From NCBI RefSeq assembly GCF_024978135.1, contig NZ_JANTEZ010000009.1, positions 1 through 64,000 of the forward strand: a DNA stretch of 64,000 bases, in the 5' to 3' direction. The position numbers were made by a program, and so were the translations under genes. The notes below the pieces were generated by a model. That model had not been told where the DNA came from. It searched no databases and saw only the letters and a program-made list of their open reading frames with translations. Of this stretch, positions 18,183 to 26,720 are shown piece after piece. The number at the start of each line of letters is the position of its first letter. Within the stretch, counting starts at the first letter, position 1. The DNA is from Herbiconiux gentiana. GTDB lineage: Bacteria; Actinomycetota; Actinomycetes; Actinomycetales; Microbacteriaceae.

Positions 18183-18693
18183 CCGCTGCCGCCTCGGCCT
18201 CGGCGGCCTCGGCGGCCTCTCGGTTCTTGATCGCCGTGAACCCGTCGGCGCGGCCCGGTGCGAACACCCAGTAGCGGTAGAGCAGGAAGCGGAAGGCCGT
18301 CGCCAGCACCAGGCCGACGACGTTGCCCGAGATGTTGTCGGCGACGATGCTCGTGAGGCCGAGGAGATAGTGCGAGACGTAGAGGCAGGCCAGCGAGATG
18401 CCGAGGCCGAGCACCGCGATGAGGGTGAACTCGGCGAGCTCGAGCAGGAAGTTCTTGCGCCGGTGGTCGCGGAAGGTCCAGTACCGGTTGCCGAACCAGG
18501 TCGCGAGCGTCGAGATCGCGACCGAGACGAACTTCCCGCCGAGCGGGGTCTCGTACCAGCCTTCGCCGAGAGCGCCCGACCAGAGCAGGTTCGACACGCT
18601 CAGATCGATCACGTAGCCGACCAGTCCGACCACTCCGAACTTGAGCGCGTAGCGCACCAGGCGTTCCCAGAGGTAGTCCCAGATCTTCTTCAC
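18160..18693 (-). CDS. GtrA-family membrane protein
   Basis: 177 residues from a GTG at 18693 with AGAAGG eight bases upstream. An in-frame TTG at 18744 lies upstream of the predicted transcript start and is disfavoured. Four membrane helices carry the GtrA signature FGVVGLVGYVIDL near the N-terminus, then FGNRYWTFRDH. GtrA proteins are thought to help translocate polyprenyl-phosphate sugars. Fits with the convergent DPM1-like/DUF2304/DUF2142 cassette. The tail is Ala/Glu-rich. Confidence 0.85.
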   Translation of the reverse strand: MKKIWDYLWERLVRYALKFGVVGLVGYVIDLSVSNLLWSGALGEGWYETPLGGKFVSVAISTLATWFGNRYWTFRDHRRKNFLLELAEFTLIAVLGLGISLACLYVSHYLLGLTSIVADNISGNVVGLVLATAFRFLLYRYWVFAPGRADGFTAIKNREAAEAAEAEAAAVRDAPVG

Positions 18694-18745
18694 TAACGAT
18701 GCCTTCTGCGCGTCGATGCCGGGGCTCGCGTCCCGAGCCCTCAAA

Positions 18746-18751
18746 ATGATA
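18746..18751 (-). promoter_or_regulatory. -10 hexamer for the GtrA gene
   Basis: TATCAT on the minus strand; the predicted start of transcription near 18739 gives a leader of about 45 bases to the GTG at 18693. Confidence 0.4.
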
Positions 18752-18761
18752 ACCGCCGCTG

Positions 18762-18767
18762 TATCCT
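18762..18767 (+). promoter_or_regulatory. -10 hexamer for the nucleotide-sugar dehydrogenase operon
   Basis: TATCCT on the plus strand, divergent from the GtrA promoter; the leader to the GTG at 18837 would be about 63 bases, with a GAGG ribosome site. Confidence 0.4.
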
Positions 18768-18836
18768 GTCCACTGCTCTACCGCTGTCGATCGACCGTGT
18801 CGCAGTCGGGCACCCATCACGAACGAGGTCAAACGC

Positions 18837-20042
18837 GTGTCATCGAAGTTCAGCAACGACGTCGTCGTCATCGGAGGCGGGGGCCACGTCGGTCTCCCCC
18901 TGGCCATCGCCCTCGCTGACCGCGGCTCGAAGGTGGTCGTCTACGACGTGAGCGAGCGCGCGGTCGCCGGCATCACGGCGGGGCGCATGCCGTTCAGCGA
19001 GCCAGGCGCGGAGCCCGTGCTGCAGCGGGTGCTGGCGAACGGCATGTTCTCGGCCTCGACCGACGCCGCCGTGGTCGCGACCGCCGAGAACGTGATCGTC
19101 GTGATCGGCACGCCGGTCGACGAGCACCTCAACCCCGACCCGAACGCCATCCCGAAGGCGCTCGAGACCTGCATGCCCTACTTCAGCGACGAGCAGCTGC
19201 TCATCCTGCGCAGCACGGTCTACCCGGGCGTCACCGCGCTCGTCGAGCGGCGCCTCCGGGAGGCGGGTCTCGCCACCGAGGTGGCGTTCTGCCCCGAGCG
19301 CATCGCCGAGCACAAGGCGATGGAGGAGCTGTTCACGCTGCCGCAGATCGTGTCGTGCCGCACCGCGGCCGGACGGGCCCGGGCATCCGCCCTGTTCTCG
19401 ACCCTCACCGAGCAGATCGTCGACCTCGAGCCCGAGGAGGCCGAGCTCGCCAAGCTGTTCACGAACACCTGGCGGTACATCAAGTTCGCCGCGGCCAACC
19501 AGTTCTACATGATGGCGAACGACCGCGGCCTCGACTTCGAGAAGATCCGGGCGGGGCTCACCCACGACTACCCGCGGGCGAAAGACCTGCCGGGCCCCGG
19601 TTTCGCCGCCGGGCCGTGCCTGTTCAAAGACACGATGCAGCTCGCCGCCTTCAGCGACAACAAGTTCGCACTCGGCCACTCGGCGATGCAGGTCAATGAG
19701 GGGCTGCCCCTCTACATCGTGACCCAGCTCGAGAAGCGCTTCGATCTCGAGAACCTCACCGTGGGCATCCTCGGCATGTCGTTCAAGGCCGGATCGGACG
19801 ACATCCGCTCGAGCCTGTCGTACAAGCTGCGCCGGGTGCTGAAGTTCCGGGCGAAGGCCGTCATCGGCACCGATCCCCACGTCACCGAGGAGACCGACGA
19901 CACGCTGCTGCCGCTCGAGGCCGTGCTCGAGAAGGCCGACATCCTGATCGTCGCCACCCCGCACAGCGAGTACCGCGGGCTCGTGACCGACAAGCCGGTG
20001 GCCGACGTGTGGAACCTGCTCGGCCAGGGGGTCGTGATTTGA
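18837..20042 (+). CDS. UDP-glucose/GDP-mannose dehydrogenase family protein (WecC-like)
   Basis: 401 residues from a GTG. Rossmann motif GGGGHVG at 13-19; GTPVDEHLNPD near 91-101; FCPERI near 151; catalytic C261 in AAGPCLFKDT, followed by the second Rossmann half (VGILGMSFKAGSDD). These enzymes oxidise C6 of a nucleotide sugar to a uronic acid in two NAD-dependent steps. The layout resembles UDP-N-acetylmannosamine or N-acetylglucosamine dehydrogenases, but the substrate cannot be fixed by eye. It suggests the polymer carries an acidic sugar. First gene of a five-gene operon. Confidence 0.85.
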   Translation: MSSKFSNDVVVIGGGGHVGLPLAIALADRGSKVVVYDVSERAVAGITAGRMPFSEPGAEPVLQRVLANGMFSASTDAAVVATAENVIVVIGTPVDEHLNPDPNAIPKALETCMPYFSDEQLLILRSTVYPGVTALVERRLREAGLATEVAFCPERIAEHKAMEELFTLPQIVSCRTAAGRARASALFSTLTEQIVDLEPEEAELAKLFTNTWRYIKFAAANQFYMMANDRGLDFEKIRAGLTHDYPRAKDLPGPGFAAGPCLFKDTMQLAAFSDNKFALGHSAMQVNEGLPLYIVTQLEKRFDLENLTVGILGMSFKAGSDDIRSSLSYKLRRVLKFRAKAVIGTDPHVTEETDDTLLPLEAVLEKADILIVATPHSEYRGLVTDKPVADVWNLLGQGVVI

Positions 20043-20788
20043 GCGAGGCTCCCCGCGCGTCGATCGTCATCCCCGCCTACAACGAGGGTGAGGACATCGT
20101 TCCGGGGCTCGACCGCATCTTCGAGGCGGTGAAGCTCGACGCCGAGGTGCTCGTCGTCGTCGACGCCCCCACCGACAGCACGGTGCCGGTCGTGTCGGCC
20201 TACGCGTCGGCCGGGCGGCCGAACCTGAAGGTGCTGATCAACGACTACGGTCGTGGCCCGGCCTACGCCATCCGCTACGGCATCGACCACGCCACGAGCG
20301 ACACCGTCGTCGTCACGATGGCCGACGGCTGCGACGACCCGCGCCAGATCGACGACCTGGTGCGCCTCGTCGAGCGCGGCGTCGTGGTCGCGGCGGCCTC
20401 CCGCTACATGCCGGGCGGCCAGCAGGTCGGCGGCCCCCGGTTCAAGAGCTTCCTGTCGCGGATGGCCGGCATCACCCTGCACGTGTTCACGAACGCGGGC
20501 ACGCGGGACGCCACCAACTCGTTCAAGGCCTACAACGCCGAGTTCGTGCGGCAGGTCGGCATCGACTCCAAGGACGGCTTCGAGATCGGGCTCGAGCTCA
20601 CGGCGAAGGCCAGGCGGCTGCGGCTGCCGGTCGCCGAGATCCCGACGATCTGGCTCGACCGGGCCTTCGGGGAGTCGAACTTCAAGCTCGCGAAGTGGAT
20701 CCCGAAGTACCTGCGCTGGTACCGTTTCGCGTTCGGCCGCAAGCTCACGCTGGAGGAGCTGCACGCCCTCACCGACCCCACCCCCTGA
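20039..20788 (+). CDS. Family 2 glycosyltransferase
   Basis: 249 residues from a TTG that overlaps the previous stop (TTGA). SIVIPAYNEGEDIV at the N-terminus, VVVDAPTDST, INDYGRGPAYAIRYG and MADGCDDPRQID mark a DPM1/GT2 domain; FTNAGTRDATNSFKAY corresponds to the later acceptor loop. No membrane helix. It may load a sugar onto polyprenyl phosphate for the membrane proteins downstream. An ATG at 20009 inside the dehydrogenase gene is the alternative start, but the family begins near the TTG. Confidence 0.8.
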   Translation: MSEAPRASIVIPAYNEGEDIVPGLDRIFEAVKLDAEVLVVVDAPTDSTVPVVSAYASAGRPNLKVLINDYGRGPAYAIRYGIDHATSDTVVVTMADGCDDPRQIDDLVRLVERGVVVAAASRYMPGGQQVGGPRFKSFLSRMAGITLHVFTNAGTRDATNSFKAYNAEFVRQVGIDSKDGFEIGLELTAKARRLRLPVAEIPTIWLDRAFGESNFKLAKWIPKYLRWYRFAFGRKLTLEELHALTDPTP

Positions 20789-20832
20789 TCGTCATCGTCA
20801 CGTCGAACACCCCAGAAGAAGGAACGCATCAC

Positions 20833-21858
20833 ATGAAGAAGGTTCTCGTCACCGGATCCGCGGGATTCATCGGCGGCTACATCGTCGAGGAGCTGCTCGA
20901 GAAGGGCTACCAGGTCGTCGGAGTCGACAACTACTCCAAGTACGGCCCCGTCAAGAAGTCGTACGACGACAACCCGAACTACGAGCTCGTGGTCGGCGAC
21001 GTGCAGGACGTCGAGCTGATGACGCGTCTGCTCGAGGACTGCGACCACTTCATCGCGGGCGCCGCGCTGATCGGCGGCATCTCCTACTTCCACACCTACG
21101 CCTACGACCTGCTCGCGCAGAACGAGCGCATCATCGCCTCGAGCGTCGACGCCGCGATCGCCGCGCACAAGAAGGGCCGCCTCGAGAAGGTGACCTACAT
21201 GTCGAGCTCGATGGTGTTCGAGTCGACCGACCGCTGGCCGTCGAAGGAGGGCGACGAGCGCGAGGTGCCGCCGCCGCTGTCGAGCTACGGCTTCCAGAAG
21301 CTCGCCGTGGAGTACTTCGCCCGCGCCGCCTGGGACCAGTACAAGCTGCCCTACACGATCCTCCGCCCCTTCAACTGCGTCGGCATCGGCGAGAGCCGTG
21401 CGCTCGGCGACGTCGAGATCGACTCGGGCAATGTCAAGCTCGCCATGAGCCACGTCGTGCCCGACCTCGTGCAGAAGGTGCTGAAGGGTCAGGACCCGCT
21501 GCACATCCTCGGCTCGGGCGAGCAGGTGCGTCACTACACCTACGGCGGCGACCTCGCGCGCGGCATCGTGCTCTCGCTCGACCACCCGGCCGCGCTGAAC
21601 AACGACTTCAACGTCTCGACCGCCGAGGGCCACTCGGTGCTCGAGCTCGCCGAGACGATCTGGCAGAAGATCAAGGGCCCCGACGTGCCCTTCAACTACA
21701 CCAGCGACCCCGGCTTCGAGTACGACGTCGCCAAGCGCGTGCCCGACGTCTCCAAGGCGAAGGAGCTGCTCGGCTTCGAGGCCACCACGACCCTCGACGA
21801 CATGCTCGACGAGGTCATCCCGTGGATCGAGAACGCCGTCGCCGACGGCACCATCTGA
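20833..21858 (+). CDS. NAD-dependent epimerase/dehydratase (extended SDR)
   Basis: 341 residues from an ATG with AGAAGGA nine bases upstream. NAD-binding GSAGFIGG at 8-15; S124-S126 with Y152 and K156 as the catalytic Ser-Tyr-Lys set (SSYGFQK); RPFNCVG and the substrate-loop block follow. It modifies a nucleotide-linked sugar, as in UDP-glucose 4-epimerase or a 4,6-dehydratase. The residue before the Ser is not the Asp-Glu pair of RmlB, so epimerisation or another change is more likely. Same operon as the dehydrogenase and GT2. Confidence 0.82.
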   Translation: MKKVLVTGSAGFIGGYIVEELLEKGYQVVGVDNYSKYGPVKKSYDDNPNYELVVGDVQDVELMTRLLEDCDHFIAGAALIGGISYFHTYAYDLLAQNERIIASSVDAAIAAHKKGRLEKVTYMSSSMVFESTDRWPSKEGDEREVPPPLSSYGFQKLAVEYFARAAWDQYKLPYTILRPFNCVGIGESRALGDVEIDSGNVKLAMSHVVPDLVQKVLKGQDPLHILGSGEQVRHYTYGGDLARGIVLSLDHPAALNNDFNVSTAEGHSVLELAETIWQKIKGPDVPFNYTSDPGFEYDVAKRVPDVSKAKELLGFEATTTLDDMLDEVIPWIENAVADGTI

Positions 21859-21874
21859 TCCGCCGCACCGCACC

Positions 21875-23569
21875 GTGAGCACCGAGCGAACGTCCGCAGC
21901 CCGCCGCCTCGATTCCGCCGTCGACCTCAGGGTCGTCGGAGCGCAGCGGCGGCTGCGGGCGTTCGCCGACCGCCTGAACCCCGATCTGGTGGCGGCGGTC
22001 GCCCTCGCCCTGGTCGTGCTGGTCGCGGGCGCCGTCGTGCTCGCGAACGTGCGCACGCAGTACTTCATCTACGACGAGTTCGACTACCTGACCCCGCCCG
22101 ACGGCGCCTCCTGGCTGGGCTGGATCATCACGCCGCACAACGAGCACACCATCCTGTTCACGAAGGTGTGGTTCTCGCTGCTCTACCAGGTCATCGGGCT
22201 GCAGGGCTACTGGCTCTACGCCCTGCCGATGGTGATCTGCCACCTCGCCGGAGGCGTCGCGGTCTACGCGCTGCTGCGCCTGATCATCTCGTCGCGGGCG
22301 GTCTGCGTGGCGGTCGTGGCACCGGTGCTGATCATGGCAGCCGGGGCCGGCACGCTCACCTGGGCGGGGCAGTTCCAGTACACGGCCGCCACGACCGCCG
22401 GCCTCTGGATGCTCTACCTCGCCCTGTCCCCGCGGGTGAAGCCGCGCATCCGGGTCATCGGCGTGATCGCCCTCTCGCTCTTCGGGACCTTCAGCGGGTC
22501 GGCCTACATCCCGCTCGGCATCGCCGCCGGGCTGGCGCTCCTGACCCTCCGCCGCTACCTGCTCGGCGCGATCGCCGTGCTCGTGCCCGCGGTCTGGTTC
22601 GTGGCCGTGCGGGTGCTCTTCACCATCCCGAGCTACAACAGCGCCCACAGCGTCGATCAGGTGCTGCGCGACGGCCCCGCGTTCGTCTACGCCCTGCTCG
22701 CCAAGGCGGTGAACGACTCCATCCCGCTGAGCGACCCGTTCACCCCGGCCATCCTCGTCGTGGCGACCATCGGCACGCTCGCCTACCTCGCCGTGCGCGA
22801 CCCGGCCGGCGGCAGTTCCCGGGCCCGTCGCACCTATCTCTTCCTGCTCGTCGCCCTCGTGCTGTCGCTGGCCATCACCCTGATCGGCCGGCTCAGCCGC
22901 GACGTCGCCGAGTCGGCCAGCGGCGGCTACTCGTACTTCATCCTGATCGCCGCCATCCCCGTCTTCGTCGCGAGCCTCGCCCGCTTCCTCAGCGGCACGC
23001 GCATCGCGGCCGGGATGCTCGTGCTGCTGCTCGGCGGGTGGGCCGCGATCAACGTGGTGGGGCTCGGTGACACCGCCGAGGGCCTCGCCGACTGGAAGTC
23101 GTCCAACGCCGCGCTGCTCGGCGCGGCGGCCTCGCTCGCCGACGACGGACTGGTCGCCGTCTCGCCCGACGCCGTGCCCTCGCCGCAGCTCGCCCCGTCG
23201 GTCGACTGGCGCGAGCTCTCGGAGATGGCGGCCGACGACCGCATCGCCGACGTGCAGCCGTCGGTGCTCGACGCCGACCAGGTGTCGCTGAACGTTCAGT
23301 GGACGGGGCTCGACGAGCCGGTGGGCGACGAGCTGACGACCTGCCAGCCGATCGAGCCGTACGCCGCGATCGAGCTGCCGGCGACCGGACGGCTGGCCCT
23401 CGAGCCGGTCGGCTCGCTCACGCAGACCGTCACCGTGACCCTCGCCTATCCCACGAGCGCCGCGACCCTCGCCGTGGGCGTCGACGACGACGGCACGCTG
23501 CTCGCCTCCACCGCCGACCGCCCCGTCGTCGTCACCGCCGGCGACACCGCGGTGACGGCGTGCCGCTGA
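21875..23569 (+). CDS. Multi-pass membrane protein, GT-C-like
   Basis: 564 residues from a GTG 16 bases after the epimerase. One N-terminal helix near 38-60 is followed by the acidic loop YFIYDEFDYL, then about nine more membrane helices to about 395, and a soluble C-terminal domain of about 165 residues. The DE pair in the first outer loop is where ArnT/PMT-type glycosyltransferases hold the catalytic acid. I infer a sugar transferase acting outside the membrane, but no named family is recognised. It overlaps the next gene by 10 bases. Confidence 0.65.
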   Translation: MSTERTSAARRLDSAVDLRVVGAQRRLRAFADRLNPDLVAAVALALVVLVAGAVVLANVRTQYFIYDEFDYLTPPDGASWLGWIITPHNEHTILFTKVWFSLLYQVIGLQGYWLYALPMVICHLAGGVAVYALLRLIISSRAVCVAVVAPVLIMAAGAGTLTWAGQFQYTAATTAGLWMLYLALSPRVKPRIRVIGVIALSLFGTFSGSAYIPLGIAAGLALLTLRRYLLGAIAVLVPAVWFVAVRVLFTIPSYNSAHSVDQVLRDGPAFVYALLAKAVNDSIPLSDPFTPAILVVATIGTLAYLAVRDPAGGSSRARRTYLFLLVALVLSLAITLIGRLSRDVAESASGGYSYFILIAAIPVFVASLARFLSGTRIAAGMLVLLLGGWAAINVVGLGDTAEGLADWKSSNAALLGAAASLADDGLVAVSPDAVPSPQLAPSVDWRELSEMAADDRIADVQPSVLDADQVSLNVQWTGLDEPVGDELTTCQPIEPYAAIELPATGRLALEPVGSLTQTVTVTLAYPTSAATLAVGVDDDGTLLASTADRPVVVTAGDTAVTACR

Positions 23570-24909
23570 GCCGCGCCCGCGCCGCCACCTGGGTCTTCGG
23601 CCCGGAGGCGGGGCGGGTCTCGCCCTTCCCCGCCCGGGCCGGAGCGGTGACGGCGCTCTTCGTCGTCGGCACGGCCGTCGCCGCCCTGCGACTGCCCGAC
23701 GGGCAGCGGAACGTGCTCTGGTCGGAGGACGGCAACCAGTTCCTCGAGGGCGCGTTCGCGCACGACTACCTCACGAACCTCGTCACGCCCTACGCGGGCT
23801 ACATGCACTTCCTGCCCCGCACGGCCGCTCAGCTCGTCGAGGCCGTGGTGCCTACGACCCAGCTCGGCACCGGGATGAACCTCGCGGGAGCGATGGTGTG
23901 GGCCGCCGCGGCCGTGGCGGCCTTCGTCTTCACCCGCGACCGGGTGCAGCGGCCGCTGCGTCTGCTGCTCTGGCTGCTCGTGCTCATCGTGCCGATCGGG
24001 TCGCTCGAGGTGGCGACCAACGTCGCCAACTCGCACTGGTTCCTGATCTTCGCGCTGTTCCTCGCCCTGTCGGCCCGCTCGGGCCCGGGCGTCGGGCGGC
24101 TGCTGTTCGGCTCGGTGCTCGTCGCCGCCGCCGTCATGAGCGATCCCCTCGCGATCGCGTTCGCTCCCCTGGTGCTCGCCCGGGCCGTGCTGCTCCCCCG
24201 GCTGCGCGAGAACGTCGTGGGGATCGTCTTCGCCGCCGCCGCGGTCGTGCAGGTGCTCGTGGTGCTCGGCACCGAGCGCGACCGCGGCGAGCCCGAGCTG
24301 GAGCCCGCGGCGATGGCGGCCACCTATCTCGTGCGGGTGGTCTTCGGCGACCTCCTCGGCCACACCACCGGCAGCGCGGTCTACGACACCCTCGGGCGCC
24401 ACCCGGTCGTGCTGATCGCCGCCGCGGTTGTGGCGCTCCTCGTGCTGCTGATCGCCCTGCGCCTCGGCCGGGACGGCCTGCCCGCCCTCGCCCTGGCGGC
24501 CTCGGCGGCGTTCTTCACCGTCACCGCGGTGCTCACCTGGGCGAGCCTCGGCGCGCCGGCGCCCGGCCAGGAGGTGTTCCGCGCCGGACGGTACCTCGTC
24601 GTGCCGTCGCTGCTGCTGATCGTCTCGACCGTCTCGGCGACGAGCGCCTGGCTGCCCGGGCCCGACGCCCGGGGCGGCCGTCGCGTCGCCCGCATCGTGG
24701 GCGTCGCCATCGTGGCCGCCGCCCTGATCGCCCCCGGCGTGGTCGACTACCGCTCGCCCGACAACAAGGCGGGCGTGCCCGAGCTCACCGAATCCGTGCC
24801 CACCTTCCGCGCCGAGTGCGAGGCCGACCCGGCGGCGGAGGTGCGGGTGCCCATCGGCCCGGCGGGCTACTGGTTCCTCGTCCCCTGCGACCGCATCCTG
24901 CACGAGTGA
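23560..24909 (+). CDS. Multi-pass membrane protein, possibly GT-C-like
   Basis: 449 residues from a GTG at 23560 inside the end of the previous gene, so translation is coupled. After one N-terminal helix comes the loop VLWSEDGNQFLEGAF, with acidic residues where GT-C enzymes have theirs. About 9-10 further membrane segments follow, and a short soluble end. The first loop resembles that of its neighbour in layout, not in sequence. Function unknown; glycan modification is inferred from the operon. Convergent with the secreted repeat protein. Confidence 0.6.
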   Translation: MPLSRARAATWVFGPEAGRVSPFPARAGAVTALFVVGTAVAALRLPDGQRNVLWSEDGNQFLEGAFAHDYLTNLVTPYAGYMHFLPRTAAQLVEAVVPTTQLGTGMNLAGAMVWAAAAVAAFVFTRDRVQRPLRLLLWLLVLIVPIGSLEVATNVANSHWFLIFALFLALSARSGPGVGRLLFGSVLVAAAVMSDPLAIAFAPLVLARAVLLPRLRENVVGIVFAAAAVVQVLVVLGTERDRGEPELEPAAMAATYLVRVVFGDLLGHTTGSAVYDTLGRHPVVLIAAAVVALLVLLIALRLGRDGLPALALAASAAFFTVTAVLTWASLGAPAPGQEVFRAGRYLVVPSLLLIVSTVSATSAWLPGPDARGGRRVARIVGVAIVAAALIAPGVVDYRSPDNKAGVPELTESVPTFRAECEADPAAEVRVPIGPAGYWFLVPCDRILHE

Positions 24910-24934
24910 GAAAACGCCCGGCGGGAGCGCCCCG

Positions 24935-26720
24935 CTACGGGATCGTGACGGTGCTGCAGCCGAGCGAGCGGTTGTCGAACGTCGCCGTGATGCACACCTT
25001 GCGGGTGCCCGACGGCGCCTTCACGACAGAGTCGACGCCGTGGTTCGGCCCGACGCCCGGGAAATAGGAGTCGATCCAGGCGAGCGGCTTGTCGGCCGCC
25101 ACCGGGAAGCCCCCGACACCCTGCACGTCGACCCAGAGGTAGGTGCCCTCGGTCGTCTGCCGATTCACCGACCAGCCCTGAACGCGTACGCCACCCGCGA
25201 CACCCGTGACGGAGTCGACGCTCGCGGCACCGGGCGACTGCACGTCGACCGTACGGCACCCCAGGTCCTGGTTGTCGAAGGTCGCGGTGACACAGACCTC
25301 GCGCGGGCCGGCGCCGGCCGGCACGTCGATGGCGAAGCCGTGGTTCGGGCCGACACCCGGGAAGTAGGAGTCGATCCACCCCAGGGGGCGGTCGGCCTTG
25401 TACGCCTTGCCGACTCCGTCGATGCTGACCCAGACGTAGGTGGTCGCCTTCGAGAGCCGATCGACGGCCCACCCGGTCAGCGAGACGGTGCGGTCTCCCG
25501 CGGTGACGCTGTCGAGACTGGCCGCGCCGCTCGTCGGGACGGTGACGGTCTTGCAGCCGTACGAGACGTTCTCCTTCGTACCGGTGAGGCAGACCTCGTG
25601 GGATCCGGCGGTGGCGGCGAAGGTCGCGGCGAAGCCGTGGTTCGGGCCCGACTTCGGATACAGGACGGGAATCCAGCCGAGGGCGCGGTCGGCCTTGATC
25701 GGGCCGGCGCTCTTCCCGTCGATGAAGGCCCAGACGTACGTCGTGGCCGACGAGGTGCGATCGAGCGACCATCCCGTCACCGAGATCTTGCCCATCACGG
25801 CGCTGATGCTGTCGAAGTTGCCCACCTCGTTGTTGGGCACGACCACCTGCTGGCAGCCGTAGGAGGTGTTGCCCGAGGTGCCGGTGACGCAGAGGCGGTG
25901 GGCGCCGGGCTTGGCCGGGATGGTGACCTTGTAGCCGTGGTTCTTGCCGAGCGAGGGGAACGCCGCCGCAGCGGAGGCCGAGGGCAGGTTCGCGGCCACG
26001 GCGCGACCGGCGCCGTCGACGTCGACCCAGACGTAGGTCGAGGCCGAGCTGCGCTGGTCGAGGCTCCAGCCGGCGACCTCGATGCCGCCCACGACACCCG
26101 TGGCGCTCTCGACCTTGCCGGTCTCGAAGGGCTGCACGGTCACGGTCTTGCAGGCGATCAGCAGCGATTGCACGCCGTAGACGCAGATCTCCCGGATGCC
26201 CGGGGTGGCCGGTACCGTGACGTCGAAGCCGTGCAGGTTGCCGACGTTCGGGAACAGGTTCGGGGTCCAGCTGAGGCGCTTGTCGACCTTGTAGGCCGAG
26301 CCCTTGCCGTCGACGTTCACCCAGAGGTACGTCTGGGCGCCGCTCTTCTTGTCGACCGACCAGCCGGAGATGTGGATCCCGCCGGGTGTGCCCTCGGCGA
26401 CGTCGAGCGACGCGGCCGCCCGGTCGTTCGACGGAACGGTGACGCTCTTGCACCCGAGGTCGACGCCGTTCGCCTTCGACACGCACACCGTGTGCTTGCC
26501 GGGGCTCGCCCCGATGACCTGGCTGAAGCCGTGGTTCGCGCCGAGCGTGGGGTACAGCACCGGCAGCCAGTCGAGCCGGTAGTCGGCCCGGTAGGAGCTG
26601 CTGGTTCCGTCGATGGCGACCCAGATGGAGGTCGGGTCGGCGGTGTTGGGGTCGACCGCCCAGCCGGTGACCTGCACGCCGCCGATGACCCCGGCGACCT
26701 TGTCGAAGGCGCCGTGCGGG
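24935..26720 (-). repeat. Six tandem protein repeats of about 99 residues (about 297 bp each)
   Basis: Each unit runs: GG(I/V)xVxGWSxD, a T(Y/S)xWVxxDG strand, a (Y/L)FPxxGxNHGF segment, and a C-x10/11-C end. Units 5 and 6 are the most alike (both contain SYFPGVGPNHG and ATFDN). They resemble beta-sandwich modules; each likely has its own disulfide. Confidence 0.85.

Noticed and set aside
18742-18744. TTG as the start of the first GtrA gene
   Set aside because: It would precede the predicted transcript start and has no ribosome site; the GTG at 18693 has AGAAGG at proper distance.
20833-21858. The SDR enzyme as a second rmlB
   Set aside because: The Asp-Glu pair needed for dehydration in RmlB is missing at the expected site (SSSMVF replaces STDEVY).
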